NCBI GenBank assembly: GCA_947444785.1
Contig: CANFBG010000002.1
Location: 1 to 56,086, forward strand
DNA from: Microbacteriaceae bacterium
Lineage (GTDB): Bacteria > Actinomycetota > Actinomycetes > Actinomycetales > Microbacteriaceae
Length of the DNA stretch: 56,086 nt
Reading direction: 5' to 3'
This document shows positions 53,501-56,086 of the stretch, one piece after another (positions within the stretch are counted from its first letter, which is position 1; the number at the start of each line of letters is the position of its first letter). A model generated the notes under the pieces. That model did no database searches. It was not told the origin of the DNA and saw only the letters and a list, made by a program, of their open reading frames with translations. A program made the translations under genes and the position numbers.

Positions 53501-56086
53501 GTGTCGAAAGTCAACAGCTTTGGGTCCAAGGACAACCTTGAGGTAGGAGATAGCTCCTATGAGGTTTTCCGCATCGACAAGGTCGAGGGGTATGAGAAGC
53601 TCCCCTTCAGCCTGAAGGTCCTGCTCGAGAACCTGCTGCGCACCGAAGACGGTGCCAACATCACTGCCGAGCACGTCAAGGCACTCGGCAGCTGGGATCC
53701 CCAGGCCGAGCCCGACACCGAGATCCAGTTCACGCCCGCCCGCGTCATCATGCAGGACTTCACCGGCGTGCCCTGCATCGTCGACCTCGCCACCATGCGC
53801 GAGGCTGTCGGCGCCCTCGGCGGCGACCCCTCCAAGATCAACCCCCTCGCCCCCGCCGAGCTGGTCATCGACCACTCCGTCATCGCCGACCTCTTCGGCA
53901 GCGAGAATGCGCTCGAGCGCAACGTCGAGCTCGAGTACGAGCGCAACGCCGAGCGCTACCAGTTCCTCCGCTGGGGCCAGACCGCGTTCGACGACTTCAA
54001 GGTCGTCCCGCCGGGAACCGGAATCGTTCACCAGGTGAACATCGAGTACCTCGCCCGCGTCACCATGACCCGCGAGGTCGACGGCGCACTCCGGGCCTAT
54101 CCCGACACCTGCGTCGGCACCGACTCGCACACGACGATGGTCAACGGCCTCGGCGTGCTCGGCTGGGGCGTCGGCGGTATCGAGGCAGAGGCGGCCATGC
54201 TCGGCCAGCCCGTGTCCATGCTCATCCCCAAGGTCGTCGGCTTCAAGCTCTCAGGTGCCATTCCGGCGGCCGTCACGGCCACCGATGTCGTGCTGACGAT
54301 CACCCAGATGCTGCGCAAGCACGGCGTCGTCGGCAAGTTCGTCGAGTTCTACGGAACCGGTGTCTCGCAGGTGCCGCTGGCGAACCGTGCCACCATCGGC
54401 AACATGAGCCCCGAGTTCGGCTCCACCGCCGCCATGTTCCCCATCGACGATGTCACGCTCGACTACCTGCGCCTCACGGGCCGCAGCGAGGAGCAGGTCA
54501 AGCTCGTCGAGGCCTACTCGAAGCTGCAGACGCTGTGGCACGACCCGGCCGTCGAGCCCGTGTTCAGCGAATACCTCGAGCTGGATCTGTCGACCGTCGT
54601 GCCCTCGATCGCCGGCCCGAAGCGTCCCCAGGACCGCATCGAGCTGACCGACTCTAAGGCGCAGTTCGGCCGCGATCTCAACGACTACGCCTCGGTCGAG
54701 CACGACCTCGTCGACCTCGTCGGCGACGCGTCGTTCCCCGCATCCGACCCCAGCGAGCTGACCCCGGCCGACGCCCATAACGGACACGTCGACTCCCACG
54801 TCAGCCACGCGCCCCTGACGGTCTCACGGCCCTCGAAGGTCACGCTGGAAGACGGCACCAACTTCACCCTCGACCACGGTGCCGTGGCGATCGCCGCCAT
54901 CACGTCGTGCACCAACACGTCGAACCCGTCGGTCATGCTCGCTGCCGGCTTGCTTGCCCGCAACGCCAGCCTCAAGGGGCTCAAGGCCAAGCCGTGGGTC
55001 AAGACCACCCTTGCCCCCGGCTCCAAGGTCGTCACCGACTACTACGAGAAGGCCGGCCTGACCGAGTACCTCGAGAACCTCGGCTTCTACACGGTCGGCT
55101 ACGGCTGCACCACGTGTATCGGAAACTCCGGCCCGCTCCTGGACGGCATCTCCACCGCCGTTCAGGAGAACGATCTGGCCGTCACCGCAGTCCTGTCGGG
55201 AAACCGCAACTTCGAGGGTCGGATCAACCCCGACGTGAAGATGAACTACCTCGCCAGCCCGCCGCTGGTCATCGCCTACGCGCTGGCCGGGTCGATGAAC
55301 TTCGACTTCGACACGGATGCGCTCGGCAAGGACACCGAGGGCAACGATGTGTTCCTGAAGGACATCTGGCCGAACGCGGCCGAGGTGCAGAAGACCATCG
55401 ACTCCTCGATCGACACCGATATGTTCACGCACGAGTACGCCGGCGTCTTCGACGGCGACGAGCGCTGGAGATCCCTGAAGACCCCGGAGGGTGCGACCTT
55501 CGACTGGGACCCCACCTCGACCTACGTGCGGAAGCCCCCGTACTTCGAGGGCATGACGATGGAGACGACCCCGGTCGAGAACATCCTCAACGCCCGTGTT
55601 CTCGCGAAGCTGGGTGACTCGGTGACCACCGACCACATCAGCCCCGCAGGTTCCATCAAGGCCGACAGCCCCGCCGGCGCGTACCTCGCCGAGCACGGCG
55701 TCGATCGCAAGGACTACAACTCCTACGGCTCGCGCCGCGGAAACCACGAGGTGATGATCCGCGGAACATTCGCGAACATCCGGTTGCGCAACCAGCTCCT
55801 GGACAACGTCGAGGGTGGCTACACCCGCGACTTCAGCCAGGCGGATGGCCCGCAGTCCTTCATCTACGACGCCGCGCAGAACTATGCGGCGGCTGAGACC
55901 CCGCTCGTGATCTTCGGCGGCAAGGAGTACGGTTCGGGCTCGAGCCGTGACTGGGCAGCCAAGGGCACCAGCCTGCTGGGCGTCAAGGCCGTCATCGTCG
56001 AGAGCTTCGAGCGCATCCACCGCTCGAACCTGATCGGCATGGGCGTCGTTCCGCTTCAGTTCCCGAAGGGCGAGTCGTGGGCGAGC
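53501..56086 (+). CDS. acn: Aconitate hydratase, 3' end beyond window
   Basis: Aconitase (AcnA type) isomerises citrate to isocitrate in the TCA cycle with a [4Fe-4S] cluster. The 862 codons present start [15 protein letters not shown]. They include the cluster cysteines in [13 protein letters not shown] and [12 protein letters not shown], and the swivel domain with DHISPAGSI and [17 protein letters not shown]. About 70 C-terminal residues are missing from the window. GTG 53501 has AAGGAG 7-12 nt upstream. Its promoter region carries a perfect 24-bp palindrome and an iron-box-like site. Confidence 0.96.
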   Translation, partial: MSKVNSFGSKDNLEVGDSSYEVFRIDKVEGYEKLPFSLKVLLENLLRTEDGANITAEHVKALGSWDPQAEPDTEIQFTPARVIMQDFTGVPCIVDLATMREAVGALGGDPSKINPLAPAELVIDHSVIADLFGSENALERNVELEYERNAERYQFLRWGQTAFDDFKVVPPGTGIVHQVNIEYLARVTMTREVDGALRAYPDTCVGTDSHTTMVNGLGVLGWGVGGIEAEAAMLGQPVSMLIPKVVGFKLSGAIPAAVTATDVVLTITQMLRKHGVVGKFVEFYGTGVSQVPLANRATIGNMSPEFGSTAAMFPIDDVTLDYLRLTGRSEEQVKLVEAYSKLQTLWHDPAVEPVFSEYLELDLSTVVPSIAGPKRPQDRIELTDSKAQFGRDLNDYASVEHDLVDLVGDASFPASDPSELTPADAHNGHVDSHVSHAPLTVSRPSKVTLEDGTNFTLDHGAVAIAAITSCTNTSNPSVMLAAGLLARNASLKGLKAKPWVKTTLAPGSKVVTDYYEKAGLTEYLENLGFYTVGYGCTTCIGNSGPLLDGISTAVQENDLAVTAVLSGNRNFEGRINPDVKMNYLASPPLVIAYALAGSMNFDFDTDALGKDTEGNDVFLKDIWPNAAEVQKTIDSSIDTDMFTHEYAGVFDGDERWRSLKTPEGATFDWDPTSTYVRKPPYFEGMTMETTPVENILNARVLAKLGDSVTTDHISPAGSIKADSPAGAYLAEHGVDRKDYNSYGSRRGNHEVMIRGTFANIRLRNQLLDNVEGGYTRDFSQADGPQSFIYDAAQNYAAAETPLVIFGGKEYGSGSSRDWAAKGTSLLGVKAVIVESFERIHRSNLIGMGVVPLQFPKGESWAS

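Overview
The window is a contiguous piece of a high-GC actinobacterial chromosome. The best fit is the family Microbacteriaceae (Leifsonia, Cryobacterium, Microbacterium relatives); this is an inference. It rests on actinobacterial marker families (SepH, DUF3145, DUF4191, DUF4193, DUF3093, DUF3710, DUF3159, polyphosphate glucokinase, homodimeric AceE, CtpE-like ATPase), on two glutamine synthetases flanking glnE, and on frequent GTG/TTG starts. Gene order over much of the window recalls the Mycobacterium tuberculosis pepB-dlaT-glnA1-glnE-glnA2-panB-aceE-fasR-fabD and sigA-dut neighbourhoods (from memory, not aligned here). Nothing looks like a phage, plasmid, IS element or CRISPR array. No gene-free stretch exceeds 300 bases except the one holding rnpB.

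Layout. Positions 1-3.8 kb: an APC permease tail, a phosphoribosyltransferase fused to a decayed hydrolase, an erythromycin-esterase-like protein and a PadR repressor. 4.0-9.5 kb: DUF3145 facing the type II fatty acid cluster fasR-fabD-fabH-acpP-fabF. 9.6-16 kb: aceE, a peroxiredoxin, a DUF1345-like membrane protein, tRNA-Val, an EamA transporter, a Nif3 protein and a coiled-coil protein with a broken zinc ribbon. 16.5-20.7 kb: RNase P RNA, ppgK, a 62-residue protein, panB and nadE. 20.7-26.6 kb: nitrogen assimilation (glnA2, glnE, glnA1). 26.8-34.4 kb: RDD protein, DUF4191, a membrane pseudokinase, the E2 and E3 subunits of 2-oxoacid dehydrogenase, and pepA. 34.5-40.4 kb: PAC2 protein, MFS transporter, the principal sigma factor, and a MurT/GatD-like pair. 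40.5-46.8 kb: topoisomerase IV B and A subunits around a small zinc-finger gene, then a phosphodiesterase. 46.8-53.3 kb: sepH, DUF4193, DUF3093, dut-DUF3710-DUF3159 and a P-type ATPase. 53.5 kb to the end: aconitase, cut by the window edge.

How the genes work together. The window supplies E1 (aceE), E2 and E3 of the pyruvate dehydrogenase complex, the acetyl-CoA-consuming FAS II enzymes with their FasR-type regulator, and aconitase of the TCA cycle. GlnE is expected to adenylylate GlnA1, which keeps the target tyrosine, but not GlnA2, which has lost it. A spaced GlnR-type box lies upstream of glnA1.

Most interesting points. The MurT/GatD-like pair next to sigA lacks the GatD catalytic cysteine (Ala94) and every MurT zinc-ribbon cysteine. 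In a group known for B-type peptidoglycan this suggests a ligase that joins something other than glutamine-derived ammonia to D-Glu. Several further proteins have lost catalytic or metal ligands (hydrolase domain, pseudokinase, zinc ribbon). Well-formed operator-like palindromes precede aceE, acn, fabD and rpoD. At least nine genes carry a -10 element 6-7 nt before the start codon, the signature of leaderless transcription.
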